DNA of 64,000 bases, taken from positions 1-64,000 of the forward strand of contig NZ_JNFB01000014.1 of assembly GCF_000766145.1 (NCBI RefSeq), written 5' to 3'. This DNA is from Paenilisteria newyorkensis. Lineage in GTDB: Bacteria; Bacillota; Bacilli; Lactobacillales; Listeriaceae. The notes beneath the pieces were generated by a model. It did not search any database and was not told where the DNA came from. It was given only the letters and a program-made list of their open reading frames with translations. The translations under genes and the position numbers were made by a program. Position 1 is the first letter of the stretch. Every line of letters starts with the position of its first letter. Shown here piece by piece: positions 35,065 through 44,517 of this stretch.

Positions 35065-36258
35065 TTGGCTAAAACTAGAGATGCTACAGCTACAATAAAA
35101 GGCTATTTTTACCAATTCGATTATTCGATATTAAAATTATTAAAAGCTTCTGGGAATGCAACAGTTTGTATTGAAGGAATTGAGGATGTTGATATTTTAA
35201 ATATTGATGAAAAAATTTCCATTCAATGTAAGTACTACGAGGCTACAGAATACAATCATTCAATTATTGGAAAGCCTATTCGCTTTATGTTGAAGCATTT
35301 TGCAGAGAATAGAGGGAATCCTATAAAATACATGCTGTATGGTTACTACTCTAAAGGACAGCACAAGTTACCAGACGTTATCGATGTCAACTTTGCAAAA
35401 AAACATTTTTTCAAGTATAGGGCTGACAATATAGCATACGAAGCACACATTAGCTTAGGACTAGAAGATGAGGATATACAAGAATTCTTAGAAGCTCTAG
35501 TAGTTGATATAAACGCAACGGAATTTGAAAAACAAAACCAGAACATACTTGCCGAAATACAAGTAATATTCAGTTGCACTTTAATGGAAGCTGAGTTTTA
35601 CTATAACAAGGCTCTAAAGATTATCAGAGATTTAGCGACTAAAGCAAAAAAAGAGGATAGGGAAACGGATAGGCAGAGCTTCTTAAGGGAATTAGGTAGT
35701 GATAAAGAAAATTTGTTCAATCTTTGGTATATAGGGATTCGTGGTATAAAGACGTATTGTCAAAACGTCAAGAAATTATATTTTTCAGAGTTAAATAGAT
35801 CTCCTTACTCGCGTTTTTTTCTAATAGATTGTAGAGGTGACTCATCTTATATTGATATAAAATCGATGCTGATTATGATTTCCGGAAAGATGACTAATAT
35901 ATCTAAGCGAGAGAAAACACCATTTTGTCCATATGTTCATCTCTATGGAGTTGATGACAGGAAACTACTCTTGATAAAAAAAGCTCTTAGAGATGACGGG
36001 ATTGTTTTTTTAGATGGGCACTCATTTAAAGATGCTGATTTTCATTGTGACTCAATATGTGTGGAGGCTAATCACCAAAATCAAATCAGATTAAAAATAG
36101 TTAATGAGTTAGGAAATGTATCAGAAATATTAAATAAGCTGAGTAACGTTCGAGAATTATATCAGTTTTATTTAGAAGCTCCATTTTATAATAATGATGA
36201 GTACAGACACATTGTACTCCCAATAACATCAATTAACGATTTGAATCAAATAATCTAA
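35065..36258 (+). CDS. DUF4297/Cap4-like PD-(D/E)xK nuclease, HerA partner
   Basis: A 397-residue protein starting at TTG after AAAGGGGG. The N terminus DATATIKGYFYQFDYSILKL followed by CIEGIEDVDIL and ISIQCKYYEA matches the DUF4297/Cap4 nuclease pattern: a helix with a YQ motif, then acidic residues (Glu40, Asp41, Asp43) and the Q-x-K strand (Gln54, Lys56) of a PD-(D/E)xK site. The remaining 300 residues are helical and unrecognised and may sense or oligomerise. The HerA-type ATPase follows 19 bases later. DUF4297-HerA pairs are known anti-phage systems. Base composition is strongly AT-rich with frequent AGA and ATA codons, unlike the flanking genes, so it was probably acquired. The catalytic role is inferred. 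Confidence 0.75.
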   Translation: MAKTRDATATIKGYFYQFDYSILKLLKASGNATVCIEGIEDVDILNIDEKISIQCKYYEATEYNHSIIGKPIRFMLKHFAENRGNPIKYMLYGYYSKGQHKLPDVIDVNFAKKHFFKYRADNIAYEAHISLGLEDEDIQEFLEALVVDINATEFEKQNQNILAEIQVIFSCTLMEAEFYYNKALKIIRDLATKAKKEDRETDRQSFLRELGSDKENLFNLWYIGIRGIKTYCQNVKKLYFSELNRSPYSRFFLIDCRGDSSYIDIKSMLIMISGKMTNISKREKTPFCPYVHLYGVDDRKLLLIKKALRDDGIVFLDGHSFKDADFHCDSICVEANHQNQIRLKIVNELGNVSEILNKLSNVRELYQFYLEAPFYNNDEYRHIVLPITSINDLNQII

Positions 36259-36277
36259 AGAACTAGGGGGAGAAGTT

Positions 36278-37918
36278 TTGATTAAAGAGTCTATTAATGC
36301 GGAAGTTATATCAGTTTTTCCAAATAAGGTCAGAATTGCAGTAGATAAATTAGAGGATTTTAAAATTGCTGATGAAAAGCTAAAAGTTGGATCTTATCTA
36401 CGAATAGCTGATAATGAAAATGCAGTACTAATTGCAGTTATTGAAAATTTCACAATTGAGGTTAGTGAAAAGGGAGATAGAAAATACATACTGGAAGCTA
36501 ATCCATTAGGGATTATTAGAAATGGAGAGTTTGAGAGAGGAGGCGATACAATTGCTATTCCACCTAAAAAAGTTGAGCCTGCTAAGAAAGAAGAAATAAA
36601 GCAAATTTTTGAAGAATCTTTGAAAGATGATAAGAAATTTGTGTTCTCTAAACTATCAACTGATAGAGATATCCCCGTACCTGTAGATGGGGATAGATTC
36701 TTTAATAAACACATTGCAGTTGTTGGTTCTACCGGCTCAGGAAAATCTCATTCTGTAGCTAAAATTATACAAGAGGCTGTTTTATCTAAAAAGTCATCTT
36801 ATATGGGTTTAAATAATTCTCATGTGATAATTTTTGATATTCACGCAGAATATAAAGCTGCTTTTCCTGATGCTCGAATAATAGATACATCTAATCTAGT
36901 GTTACCATATTGGTTGCTCAACAGTGATGAGTTGCAGGAACTATTTCTAGATACAGATGCAAATGATCATAATCAACGAAATATTTTCAAAGAGACTATT
37001 ATTTCAAGCAGAAAGAAGCATTTTGATGGTGATTCTTTCTTAAAAGAAAAAATTCATTTTGATTCGCCACTTTTTTTTGAACTAAATGATATACTAAGCG
37101 CGGCTGAGGATAAGAATGTAGAGATGGTTCCTGGAGCTAGTAATAAGCTAAAAGCAGGTCCCTTGAATGGTAAGCTTTCAAATTATGTTAGTCGCTTAGA
37201 GAATAAAATAAATGATAGTAGACTGGACTTTTTATTAGGAGAAAGGTCAAAAGAAATATCTTTTGAAAACACAATTGAACAGTTAATTGGTTATGGTGAA
37301 GATACTTCAAACGTTACTATTTTAGATTTGAGTGGGGTGCCATTCGAGGTGTTGAGTATAACAGTTTCACTTGTGTCAAGAATCATGTTTGAGTACGGCT
37401 ATTATTATAAACGTTTGAGGCACGAGAATAATCCTGGAACAGACTGTAATAATGATGTGCCGCTACTACTGGTTTATGAAGAAGCGCATAAATATGTGCC
37501 AAATAGTGATTTAGTTAAGTATAGAGCATCTAAACAATCAATTGAGAGGATAGCTAAAGAAGGTCGTAAATATGGGGTTTCTCTTCTCCTAGCTAGTCAA
37601 AGACCGTCAGAGATATCTGAAACTATTTTTTCTCAGTGTAGTAATTTTTTGGCACTTAGATTAACGAATCCGAATGATCAAAATTATGTGAAAAGACTTT
37701 TGCCTGATACACTTGGAGACTTAGTCGAGAAAATGCCTTCGCTTAGGGCTGGCGAGTGTTTATTAATTGGTGATGCAGTAGTTTTACCATCAATAGTACA
37801 GGTTGATAAGTGTAGTCCCGAACCAGCTTCGAATGATATCCCATATTTCCAATTATGGAAAGAAGAGTGGGTGTCTCTGAGCATGGAAGAAATAAAAAAA
37901 ATATGGTATAAAAATTAA
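36278..37918 (+). CDS. HerA-like hexameric ATPase/translocase of a defence pair
   Basis: A 546-residue protein with an N-terminal beta-barrel (HAS-barrel, about residues 5-95) and a RecA-like core. Walker A is GSTGSGKS (residues 150-157), HVIIFDIHAEYKAAFPDARI is a typical HerA segment, Walker B is LLLVYEEAHKYV, and LLASQRPSEISETIFSQCSN and LRLTNPNDQNYVKRLLP are HerA C-terminal motifs. It starts with TTG after GGGGGAGA. In archaea HerA works with NurA in end resection; in bacteria, orphan HerA proteins pair with Sir2 or DUF4297 effectors in anti-phage complexes. Here the partner is encoded directly upstream. AT-rich codon use matches the partner. Confidence 0.9.
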   Translation: MIKESINAEVISVFPNKVRIAVDKLEDFKIADEKLKVGSYLRIADNENAVLIAVIENFTIEVSEKGDRKYILEANPLGIIRNGEFERGGDTIAIPPKKVEPAKKEEIKQIFEESLKDDKKFVFSKLSTDRDIPVPVDGDRFFNKHIAVVGSTGSGKSHSVAKIIQEAVLSKKSSYMGLNNSHVIIFDIHAEYKAAFPDARIIDTSNLVLPYWLLNSDELQELFLDTDANDHNQRNIFKETIISSRKKHFDGDSFLKEKIHFDSPLFFELNDILSAAEDKNVEMVPGASNKLKAGPLNGKLSNYVSRLENKINDSRLDFLLGERSKEISFENTIEQLIGYGEDTSNVTILDLSGVPFEVLSITVSLVSRIMFEYGYYYKRLRHENNPGTDCNNDVPLLLVYEEAHKYVPNSDLVKYRASKQSIERIAKEGRKYGVSLLLASQRPSEISETIFSQCSNFLALRLTNPNDQNYVKRLLPDTLGDLVEKMPSLRAGECLLIGDAVVLPSIVQVDKCSPEPASNDIPYFQLWKEEWVSLSMEEIKKIWYKN

Positions 37919-37944
37919 TTTAATACAGTATTGATAGAATAGAA

Positions 37945-38092
37945 CCATAAATTCAAGCACCACGATTTCCAAGTATATGACACTGATAACATCGAGCTTG
38001 TAGGCATAACGATTGATAAAAACCGCTAAGAACGCTATCTCTTAAAAACAATCCAACCTTGGCAACATTTCCGTTTAAAAGAACATAAATAA
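37945..38092 (+). pseudogene. Decayed second copy of the mupG 3' end
   Basis: The last 65 bases (38028-38092) are identical to the end of mupG (34755-34819), including its stop codon. The preceding 80 bases align with mupG 34590-34667 at lower identity: the translation reads FKHHDFQVYDTDNIELVGITI, against FKQHDFPAHDTDTIELGDVTI in the intact gene. The stretch equivalent to mupG 34668-34754 is deleted and a stop appears after IDKNR. It has no start codon. With the intact mupG it brackets the HerA/DUF4297 island as direct repeats. Confidence 0.9.
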
Positions 38093-38099
38093 GCGAAAG

Positions 38100-38148
38100 A
38101 AATACAAGCTAAGTACTGTAAAAAGTGCTCTGGCTTGTATTTTTTATT
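38100..38148 (+). terminator. Rho-independent terminator behind the mupG relic
   Basis: AATACAAGC and GCTTGTATT form a perfect 9-bp base with AGTACT/AGTGCT above, followed by a T-tract. It is probably the original or donor mupG terminator. Confidence 0.75.
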
Positions 38149-38208
38149 GCAGTCATCCAGTTCGCCCTGTATAATCGGACGTGAGGAAATATAAGGGGGA
38201 TGTGAAGA

Positions 38209-40899
38209 ATGAAGAAAATCTGGGGTATTTTTATACTCGATTGGCGTCGGCTTTTTAAAGCACCGATTGCTCTGACTCTAGTGCTTGCGCTCGTCATTTT
38301 GCCATCTCTATACGCGTGGTTTAATATCGAAGCGCTTTGGGATCCATATTCTAACACATCAGGAATCAAAGTTGCCGTTGTTATCGAAGACGAGGGCGCA
38401 GAAATTACCGTTCCAGGAAAAAGTCCGCAAAAAATTAATGTTGGCACACAACTCAAAGAACAGCTGAAGAAAAATGACTCGCTAGGTTGGACATTCACGA
38501 CGGAAGATAAAGCCAAAGAAGGCGTGAAAAAAGGCGACTACTACGCGGCTATTTTTATTCCGGCTGATTTTTCGAAGGATATCGTTTCAGTTGTCGGCGG
38601 AGACCCAACGAAGCCAACGATTCAATACGCGGTGAACGAGAAAATAAACGCGATTGCCCCGAAAATAACAGATAAAGGCGCGTCGACCATTGTGGACCAA
38701 ATCAGTTCAGAATTCATCGATAAAGTCAGCAGTTCTGTTCTCTCAGAGCTTAACCAAGCAGGAATCGATCTGGAAAATGAGCTACCGACTTTGCGCCATA
38801 TCAAGGATAAAGTTTTCCAAGTGAAGCAGAGTATGCCGCAGATTATCGAGATGGGCAAGCAGGCTGTTATTTTAGAAGGAAAGCTACCCGATTTAAAAAG
38901 AAAAGCGAACCAAGTGGCGGAGCTAAATCAGAGTATGCCACAAATCAACGCAGCCGCACAAGACCTATTACGCATTGAATCGCAGTTACCGCAGCTCGAC
39001 AAACTGGGCGAAGACATCCTCGTATTACAGCAGAAAATACCAGAAATCAAGCAAATCGCGACGGACGTAAAAGCGGTCAACGCTAATTTTGGAACGATTC
39101 AAAAAACGGTCAACGATGCGCTATCCGAGTCCACCAAAGCGCTCGGAATCATTTCAGACGCAGAAAAAGCCTTGCCGACTATCAAAAAAATTGCCGATGA
39201 TGGCTCCAAATACGCCGATAAAGTCACGGATTTCACGAAACAAGTAGACCAATCCTTCCAAACGGTGGCTCCAGCGATCAAACAAAATCTGATTTTGCTA
39301 CAACAAGTCACAAATAACGTCTACGAACTAACCGAGGCGCTCAAAAACGGCAGCATTGACCCAGCCAAAGTCATCACAGTCATCGATCAAATCGACACAC
39401 AATTAACGAGCGCCAGCACGATGCTCACCAAACAAATCGAGCTGCTGACCTCCTTGAATGAAACATTGCCAAACAAACCGTTAACAGGCTTCATCAGCGA
39501 CCTAAAAGCCATGCAACAAGACTTGGCGACGCAACAGCAAACACTGGCTGAAGTCAAAAAAATCATCGAAGCAGGCGAAGAACCTAGCCAAGCTTTACTC
39601 GATCAACTAAACGCAGAGGCAAAAAAAGTGAGCGATGACTTAGCGGCGATTATCGGCGCGTATGACTCCAAGATTGTACCAACAATCAACGCAGCACTAA
39701 AAGAAATCAGCGCAGACCTCGCCAAAAGTAGTGCATTACTAGACGGTGCCAAAAATAAACTACCAGACATTGCAGCGATTCTGAAAAACGCCAATCAGAC
39801 ACTTGTAACGAGTCAGACTTACTTGAAAGAATTCCAGAAACGATTACCAGAATTGCAACAAACACTAAGCGATGCGACGGCGTTCATCGATACGAAACTC
39901 GACACAGTAATCAGCGGTATCAACACAGCCGCAGCCTTTTACAAGTCAGACTACCCAGACGTAAAAGCTAAAATCCACAAGGCCGGCGACTTCGTGCGCA
40001 ATGATTTACCGACACTAGAATCCGAAATAAATAACGCCGCAAAACTAATTGAGGAAAAGTTCCCCGAATTTGAAAAAGCCGTCAAAGTTGCGGCTGATCT
40101 ATCCAGAACAGAACTACCACAATTCGAGCAAGCCATCAATAAAGCGGCATCACGCATCAACGAATTTGACCAAAATTATGATATGCAACAAATCATCGCG
40201 TTTCTCAGAAATGACGTCGAAAAAGATAGTGATTTCATCGCGCACCCAATCCAACTGAAAGAGACAAAGTACTATCCGATCCCAAACTACGGATCAGCTA
40301 GCTCGCCATTTTATACAGCGCTTTGTTTATGGGTCGGCGCCTTGCTTCTCATCTCACTATTGCGCGTGGACGTCGAAGTACCACGAGGCATCTTTAATCA
40401 CCATCACGTCTATTTTGGCAGATTACTCACGTTCCTATCAATCGGTCTCGCGCAAGCCCTCATCGTCACGCTCGGCAACATTTTCCTTCTCGGCGTATCC
40501 ATCGCAAGCCCAGTCTATCACGTCCTATTCAGCATGTTTATCAGCGTCGTCTTCATGATTATCGTCTACACACTCGTCTCGCTGTTCAACAACGTCGGTA
40601 AAGGAATCGCAATCATCCTGCTCGTCCTACAAATATCAGGAGCAGGCGGAAACTTCCCAATTCAAGTATCACCACCATTTTTCCAAGCCATCTATCCATT
40701 CCTACCGTTCACATACGCGGTCGGACTAATACGAGAAAGCGTCGGCGGCATCTACTGGCCAAACGCCATACACGACATCATCCTACTCGCAATATTTGGC
40801 GTCCTATTCATCCTGTTGGGCATCCTACTCAAAAAACCACTAGACAAAATCGTCCCAAGCCTCTCAGCAAAAGCTAAAAAAAGTAAATTAATTCACTAG
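38209..40899 (+). CDS. YhgE/Pip-family membrane protein
   Basis: An 896-residue protein. One N-terminal membrane segment (APIALTLVLALVILPSLYAWF) is followed by about 640 extracytoplasmic residues made largely of repeated coiled-coil-like heptads (MPQIIEMGKQ, LPQLDKLGED), then five or six C-terminal membrane segments. This is the layout of YhgE/Pip (phage infection protein) and type VII secretion EsaA-like proteins. Pip of Lactococcus is a phage receptor; roles elsewhere include envelope functions. AAGGGGGATG precedes the ATG, and a TATAAT box lies about 38 bases upstream. Its location beside the defence island is notable but may be chance. Confidence 0.85.
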   Translation: MKKIWGIFILDWRRLFKAPIALTLVLALVILPSLYAWFNIEALWDPYSNTSGIKVAVVIEDEGAEITVPGKSPQKINVGTQLKEQLKKNDSLGWTFTTEDKAKEGVKKGDYYAAIFIPADFSKDIVSVVGGDPTKPTIQYAVNEKINAIAPKITDKGASTIVDQISSEFIDKVSSSVLSELNQAGIDLENELPTLRHIKDKVFQVKQSMPQIIEMGKQAVILEGKLPDLKRKANQVAELNQSMPQINAAAQDLLRIESQLPQLDKLGEDILVLQQKIPEIKQIATDVKAVNANFGTIQKTVNDALSESTKALGIISDAEKALPTIKKIADDGSKYADKVTDFTKQVDQSFQTVAPAIKQNLILLQQVTNNVYELTEALKNGSIDPAKVITVIDQIDTQLTSASTMLTKQIELLTSLNETLPNKPLTGFISDLKAMQQDLATQQQTLAEVKKIIEAGEEPSQALLDQLNAEAKKVSDDLAAIIGAYDSKIVPTINAALKEISADLAKSSALLDGAKNKLPDIAAILKNANQTLVTSQTYLKEFQKRLPELQQTLSDATAFIDTKLDTVISGINTAAAFYKSDYPDVKAKIHKAGDFVRNDLPTLESEINNAAKLIEEKFPEFEKAVKVAADLSRTELPQFEQAINKAASRINEFDQNYDMQQIIAFLRNDVEKDSDFIAHPIQLKETKYYPIPNYGSASSPFYTALCLWVGALLLISLLRVDVEVPRGIFNHHHVYFGRLLTFLSIGLAQALIVTLGNIFLLGVSIASPVYHVLFSMFISVVFMIIVYTLVSLFNNVGKGIAIILLVLQISGAGGNFPIQVSPPFFQAIYPFLPFTYAVGLIRESVGGIYWPNAIHDIILLAIFGVLFILLGILLKKPLDKIVPSLSAKAKKSKLIH

Positions 40900-40901
40900 T
40901 A

Positions 40902-40937
40902 AAAAAGGATCTGGCATTAAAACCAGATCCTTTTTAG
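40902..40937 (+). terminator. Rho-independent terminator
   Basis: GGATCTGG and CCAGATCC pair perfectly around CATTAAAA, followed by TTTTT and preceded by A residues. Confidence 0.85.
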
Positions 40938-41134
40938 CATCAAAATCATTGTTAGTAACACAGAAGAAATTATTTTGTAACATTACAGTAAAAAAAGAAG
41001 ATTAACGCTTTATTTTTGAAATAAAAAACGCTATAATGAAATAGTACATAAAAGTTGAATCTTTTGGTGCATATAGTAAAATAGTTAACATAAATGTATG
41101 TGAAATGAAAATTTTTGTATTTCAACTAAAAAAA

Positions 41135-41209
41135 TGTCCTGAGAGGGAATCGAACCCACGACCTACAGCTTAGGAGGCTGTCGCTCTATCCTACTGAGCT
41201 ATCAGGACA
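41135..41209 (-). tRNA. tRNA-Arg with anticodon CCU
   Basis: Read on the minus strand, a 75-base cloverleaf has acceptor arms TGTCCTG/CAGGACA, D-arm GCTC...GAGC, anticodon stem ACAGC/GCTGT with loop CTCCTAA (anticodon CCT, reads AGG) and T-arm with GGTTCGATTCC. The CCA end is not encoded. A T-run follows directly. tRNA-Arg(CCU) genes often host integrating elements, but no copy of its 3' end is repeated in the window. Confidence 0.96.
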
Positions 41210-41298
41210 TGCTTGCATTTACGAACTTTATCATTTTAACATAAAACAGAGGCGGGGAGCAATCTGTTTGCAAAAATCAAGAGAGAGGAAGGAACAGA

Positions 41299-42357
41299 TT
41301 GAAGAAATTTATACCAGTATTGATAGGAGTACTACTTCTAGTCGGATTAGCAGCATGTGGTAAGGAAGGCATAGACAAGGTTCTGAGCGACAATTCACTG
41401 ACCGTTATCCAGAATGTGAAAACAGATTTAAAAGACTACCAGCTAGCGTATGTGAAGGATGACAACGATACAACAGGTGTGCTCGAGTACTACAAAGATA
41501 CGAATGGAAAAGATATTTCGAATATACAACTGGACTCCGCGCTTAAAACAAAAGATTCGAAGGTGAAAATAAACCTCATGAATGGCTTGGACGGCTTAAT
41601 CGCAATGGTCGAAATCCATGATGCCAGTCTCGCGAAAGAGGCGACGGAACTCGTTTTGCTCGATAGTAATGAAGAAGTAGACGAAGCAATCGGTGTTTCA
41701 CTAGCCAATAAAAGCGCAGTGGGAGGCGGGAAAACAGTGGCGATTGTCGCGATTCCCTCACTAGATCCAAAAACAGCGAGCGAACTAAAGCGCATCGAAT
41801 TACGCAACAATTCGAATGCCAGCGTCTATGAGAACGAACTCAATCCAAGTAAAATAAAATCCCCAGCCCCATCAGAACGCGCGAAGAAAAATGCCTTTTT
41901 CCCAGCAGTTAATAAATATATTGCTGACAAAGAATGGAAGGTAGTAAGTAGCGCGACACAAAAGAAACAAATCTACACAGCGATTTTACGCGATAAAGAA
42001 GGGGTGTATCATTTAGCAGAATTCACGTATCCAGACAGTAAACTAGTCGTGAAGGAAACTGCCAAAAATGATAATCCGCAATCCGATAATGACGTCTCAT
42101 TATTGCAATTACAAGGTGACAAAAACCAGTATATCGGAGTCGTGGCTGAGTTGGAAACAATTCTGGACAAAGGCACGACAGTCATTTTGAAATCAACGGA
42201 CGGTAAAGAGTATAAGCAACCACTACACACAGGTTACAATGACAGAAACGCCTTGATTCAACTCACAAAGAAAACAGAGATGACACTCGACACGATTTCC
42301 TCTGTTTCGATTCAGGATGATAACGGTAACGAATTATACACGATGGAATTAAACTAA
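41299..42357 (+). CDS. Lipoprotein of unknown function
   Basis: A 352-residue protein starting at TTG after AGGAAGGA. The signal peptide MKKFIPVLIGVLLLVGLAAC ends in the lipobox LAAC, so it should be diacylated at Cys20 and anchored to the outer face of the membrane. The mature part is hydrophilic, with internal strands such as KTVAIVAIPSLDPKTASELKRI, and I recognise no domain. Its nearest neighbours (tRNA, CPBP protein) give no functional hint. Confidence 0.75.
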   Translation: MKKFIPVLIGVLLLVGLAACGKEGIDKVLSDNSLTVIQNVKTDLKDYQLAYVKDDNDTTGVLEYYKDTNGKDISNIQLDSALKTKDSKVKINLMNGLDGLIAMVEIHDASLAKEATELVLLDSNEEVDEAIGVSLANKSAVGGGKTVAIVAIPSLDPKTASELKRIELRNNSNASVYENELNPSKIKSPAPSERAKKNAFFPAVNKYIADKEWKVVSSATQKKQIYTAILRDKEGVYHLAEFTYPDSKLVVKETAKNDNPQSDNDVSLLQLQGDKNQYIGVVAELETILDKGTTVILKSTDGKEYKQPLHTGYNDRNALIQLTKKTEMTLDTISSVSIQDDNGNELYTMELN

Positions 42358-42627
42358 ATGAAATGGTTGGCATGAGGTCAGATACAATACCTTGTGCCAA
42401 TCCTTTTTACATTTCATCGAGTTACAAAAGTGTAAGCTTAAATGGCTATAATGTAATATAATAAACATGTGAATTTCCGAATAATTATATATAATTAGCA
42501 ACGTAATCTTTCCTATGCATTCAGATTTACATCATGAAAAGAGGGTAATAAAAAAGGAAACACTTTACAGAAGGATTTGGCATCTACGAGTTTGTGACAC
42601 CTCAATTTATCGAAAAGGAGCAAGTAG

Positions 42628-43263
42628 ATGAATCATTCAAAGGAAGGCCAAAAACAAGGTCATCTAGTGTTATTAAGCGCGATAGTAGTAGGGATAGCGT
42701 ATCAATTCCTGCCTTTTATACTCCCTCACACATCCTATTTAGAAATTATTGGTGCATTTTTCAACCTAACCCTCATGTTTATTCTGCTATATATGATACT
42801 AAAAGAAGAATTTCTAGATTGGTTTAAACATTTTAGCTTCAAATGGCTAGTGATTGGAATCCCGTTTTTATTCATCGTCGGAACGCTAGCTGGGAGTCTT
42901 TGGTCCGCAATCGCTGGCGGGATGACGTCGAACGATATAAACAGCGTTCTGTCATGGGAATACGTGATCGAAAATGTCCCATTCATGTTGCTTGGCGAAG
43001 AATTGCTCTCTATCGGAATTCTCTACGCAGCCTGGAAAAAGTTGAACTGGAAATTCTGGCAAGCGACGATGCTATGCTCGATTTTGTTCGCATTATGGCA
43101 TTTACCAGCCTATGACTATAATGCACTGCAATGCTTAGTCACGATTATTCCAAGCAGACTGGTTTTAAATTACTTATTCAAAAAAACCAATTCTATCTGG
43201 GTCACATGGATCGTTCACATTGCTTTTGATGTGATTACGTTCCTACCAATACTGTTAAAATAG
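42628..43263 (+). CDS. CPBP-family (CAAX/Abi) membrane protein with altered active site
   Basis: A 211-residue protein with six hydrophobic segments. Its motifs align with CPBP intramembrane glutamic proteases: GEELLSIGILYAAWKKL (usual EExxxRG), LFALWHLPAYD and WIVHIAFDVI. The glutamates and histidines are kept, but the arginine of motif 1 is replaced (SIG instead of FRG), which may alter or abolish peptidase activity. AAAAGGAGC lies 7 bases before the ATG. CPBP proteins include bacteriocin immunity proteins; the role here is unknown. Confidence 0.75.
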   Translation: MNHSKEGQKQGHLVLLSAIVVGIAYQFLPFILPHTSYLEIIGAFFNLTLMFILLYMILKEEFLDWFKHFSFKWLVIGIPFLFIVGTLAGSLWSAIAGGMTSNDINSVLSWEYVIENVPFMLLGEELLSIGILYAAWKKLNWKFWQATMLCSILFALWHLPAYDYNALQCLVTIIPSRLVLNYLFKKTNSIWVTWIVHIAFDVITFLPILLK

Positions 43264-43267
43264 ATAA

Positions 43268-43317
43268 AAAACCCGGGAAAATGAGCCGAAATGCGACTTG
43301 TTTTCCCGGGTTTTCAA
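43268..43317. terminator. Bidirectional rho-independent terminator
   Basis: AACCCGGGAAAA and TTTTCCCGGGTT form a 12-bp stem with A-rich and T-rich flanks, between the convergent CPBP and mreB-like genes. Confidence 0.85.
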
Positions 43318-43320
43318 ATT

Positions 43321-44328
43321 TTAATTAATTTTTTTAGATACTTTATCAATGTACTCAAGCGACATGCCAGTTCCGATAGCTACGGACTCTAACGGACTCG
43401 GTGCCATATGTACGGGAACATCGATTTGATTGACAAGCCATTCTTGGAAGCCGTGTAGCTGCGAACCACCGCCAGTTAAAACGATGCCACGATCGACAAT
43501 ATCACCGCTTAGTTCAGCTGGACATTGTTCTAGCGTCACGCGAATTGCTTCGAGAATTCGGCCTAGCGTTTCTTCCAATGCTTTTTGAATCTCGGTAGAT
43601 GTAATGGTCAGCGTCATCGGCAAGCCGGTTAACAGGTTGCGACCGCGTACATCCATCGTTATTTCTGTATGGGGAATTGGCGCATAACCAAGCTCCATTT
43701 TGATGCGTTCGGCTGTTGCTTCTCCGACTAGGAGGTTATAATTTTTGCGGATATGTTGGATAATCTCGTCGTCCATGTGGTCGCCGCCAGTTCGGACAGA
43801 CGTACTTGTTACGATGCCACCGTAAGAGATGATGGCGATTTCACTCGTTCCACCGCCGATATCGACAATGACATTTGCAATCGGTTCATCCACCGGTAAA
43901 TCAGCTCCAATTGCCGCTGCGACCGGTTCCTCAATAAGCGTTACTTCTTTTGCTCCCATCGATTTTACCGCGTCAATAATCGCACGGCGTTCCACAGAAG
44001 TTGCTCCAGTTGGTGCACAAACAACGACGTTCGGCCTTTTCACCGAATTTCCAACAACTCCTGTGACCCGACGCATAATTTCGCGTAAGAGACCTGATGT
44101 GACGTCATAATCAGCAATCACGCCATCTTTTAATGGGCGAACTGCAATAATATTAGTAGGCGTTTTTCCAATCATTTCTTTTGCTTCTTGGCCAATCGCA
44201 AGCACGGACTTGGTGTCTACATCCATGGCAACTACAGAAGGCTCGTTCAAAATTATTCCTTTAGATTTGCTGTACACTAAGATGTTTGCGGTACCAAGGT
44301 CGATACCAATCGTTGTATTACCAAACAT
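43321..44328 (-). CDS. MreB/Mbl-family actin-like protein (lmo1713-like)
   Basis: A 335-residue bacterial actin homologue that polymerises beneath the membrane and guides cell-wall elongation. Phosphate-1 motif [16 protein letters not shown], connect-1 [17 protein letters not shown], phosphate-2 [16 protein letters not shown] and adenosine motif [14 protein letters not shown] are all intact. GGAGGG lies 7 bases before ATG 44328. It is probably the MreBH-like third paralogue of Listeria. A second, diverged copy follows upstream on the same strand. Confidence 0.92.
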   Translation of the reverse strand: MFGNTTIGIDLGTANILVYSKSKGIILNEPSVVAMDVDTKSVLAIGQEAKEMIGKTPTNIIAVRPLKDGVIADYDVTSGLLREIMRRVTGVVGNSVKRPNVVVCAPTGATSVERRAIIDAVKSMGAKEVTLIEEPVAAAIGADLPVDEPIANVIVDIGGGTSEIAIISYGGIVTSTSVRTGGDHMDDEIIQHIRKNYNLLVGEATAERIKMELGYAPIPHTEITMDVRGRNLLTGLPMTLTITSTEIQKALEETLGRILEAIRVTLEQCPAELSGDIVDRGIVLTGGGSQLHGFQEWLVNQIDVPVHMAPSPLESVAIGTGMSLEYIDKVSKKIN

Positions 44329-44517
44329 TTTTTTACCCTCCATATTTCCTTTTCATGCTTTTATCGGCACAGTCTCTAGTATAAAGCAGTTTTGCGATTG
44401 TTGGGGCTTATAAAGATAATGATATAAAAAGGTAATATAGGAATCGCGTGGGAGTAGGCTTTCGCTAGGAAAACGTAAACCGCATGTAAAGAACTTAACA
44501 CAAATCCAGTATTTAAC

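Noticed and set aside
36278-37918. Reading the ATPase as an FtsK/conjugative translocase of a mobile element
   Set aside because: The N-terminal barrel and HerA-specific segments fit HerA, and no relaxase, integrase or other transfer genes are present.
37945-38092. The stretch before yhgE as a short independent gene
   Set aside because: It aligns with mupG but has a deletion and premature stop and no start codon, so it is a relic.
41135-41209. tRNA-Arg(CCU) as attachment site for the HerA island
   Set aside because: The island lies 3 kb away on the far side of the YhgE gene and no copy of the tRNA 3' end is repeated; the mupG duplication explains the boundary better.
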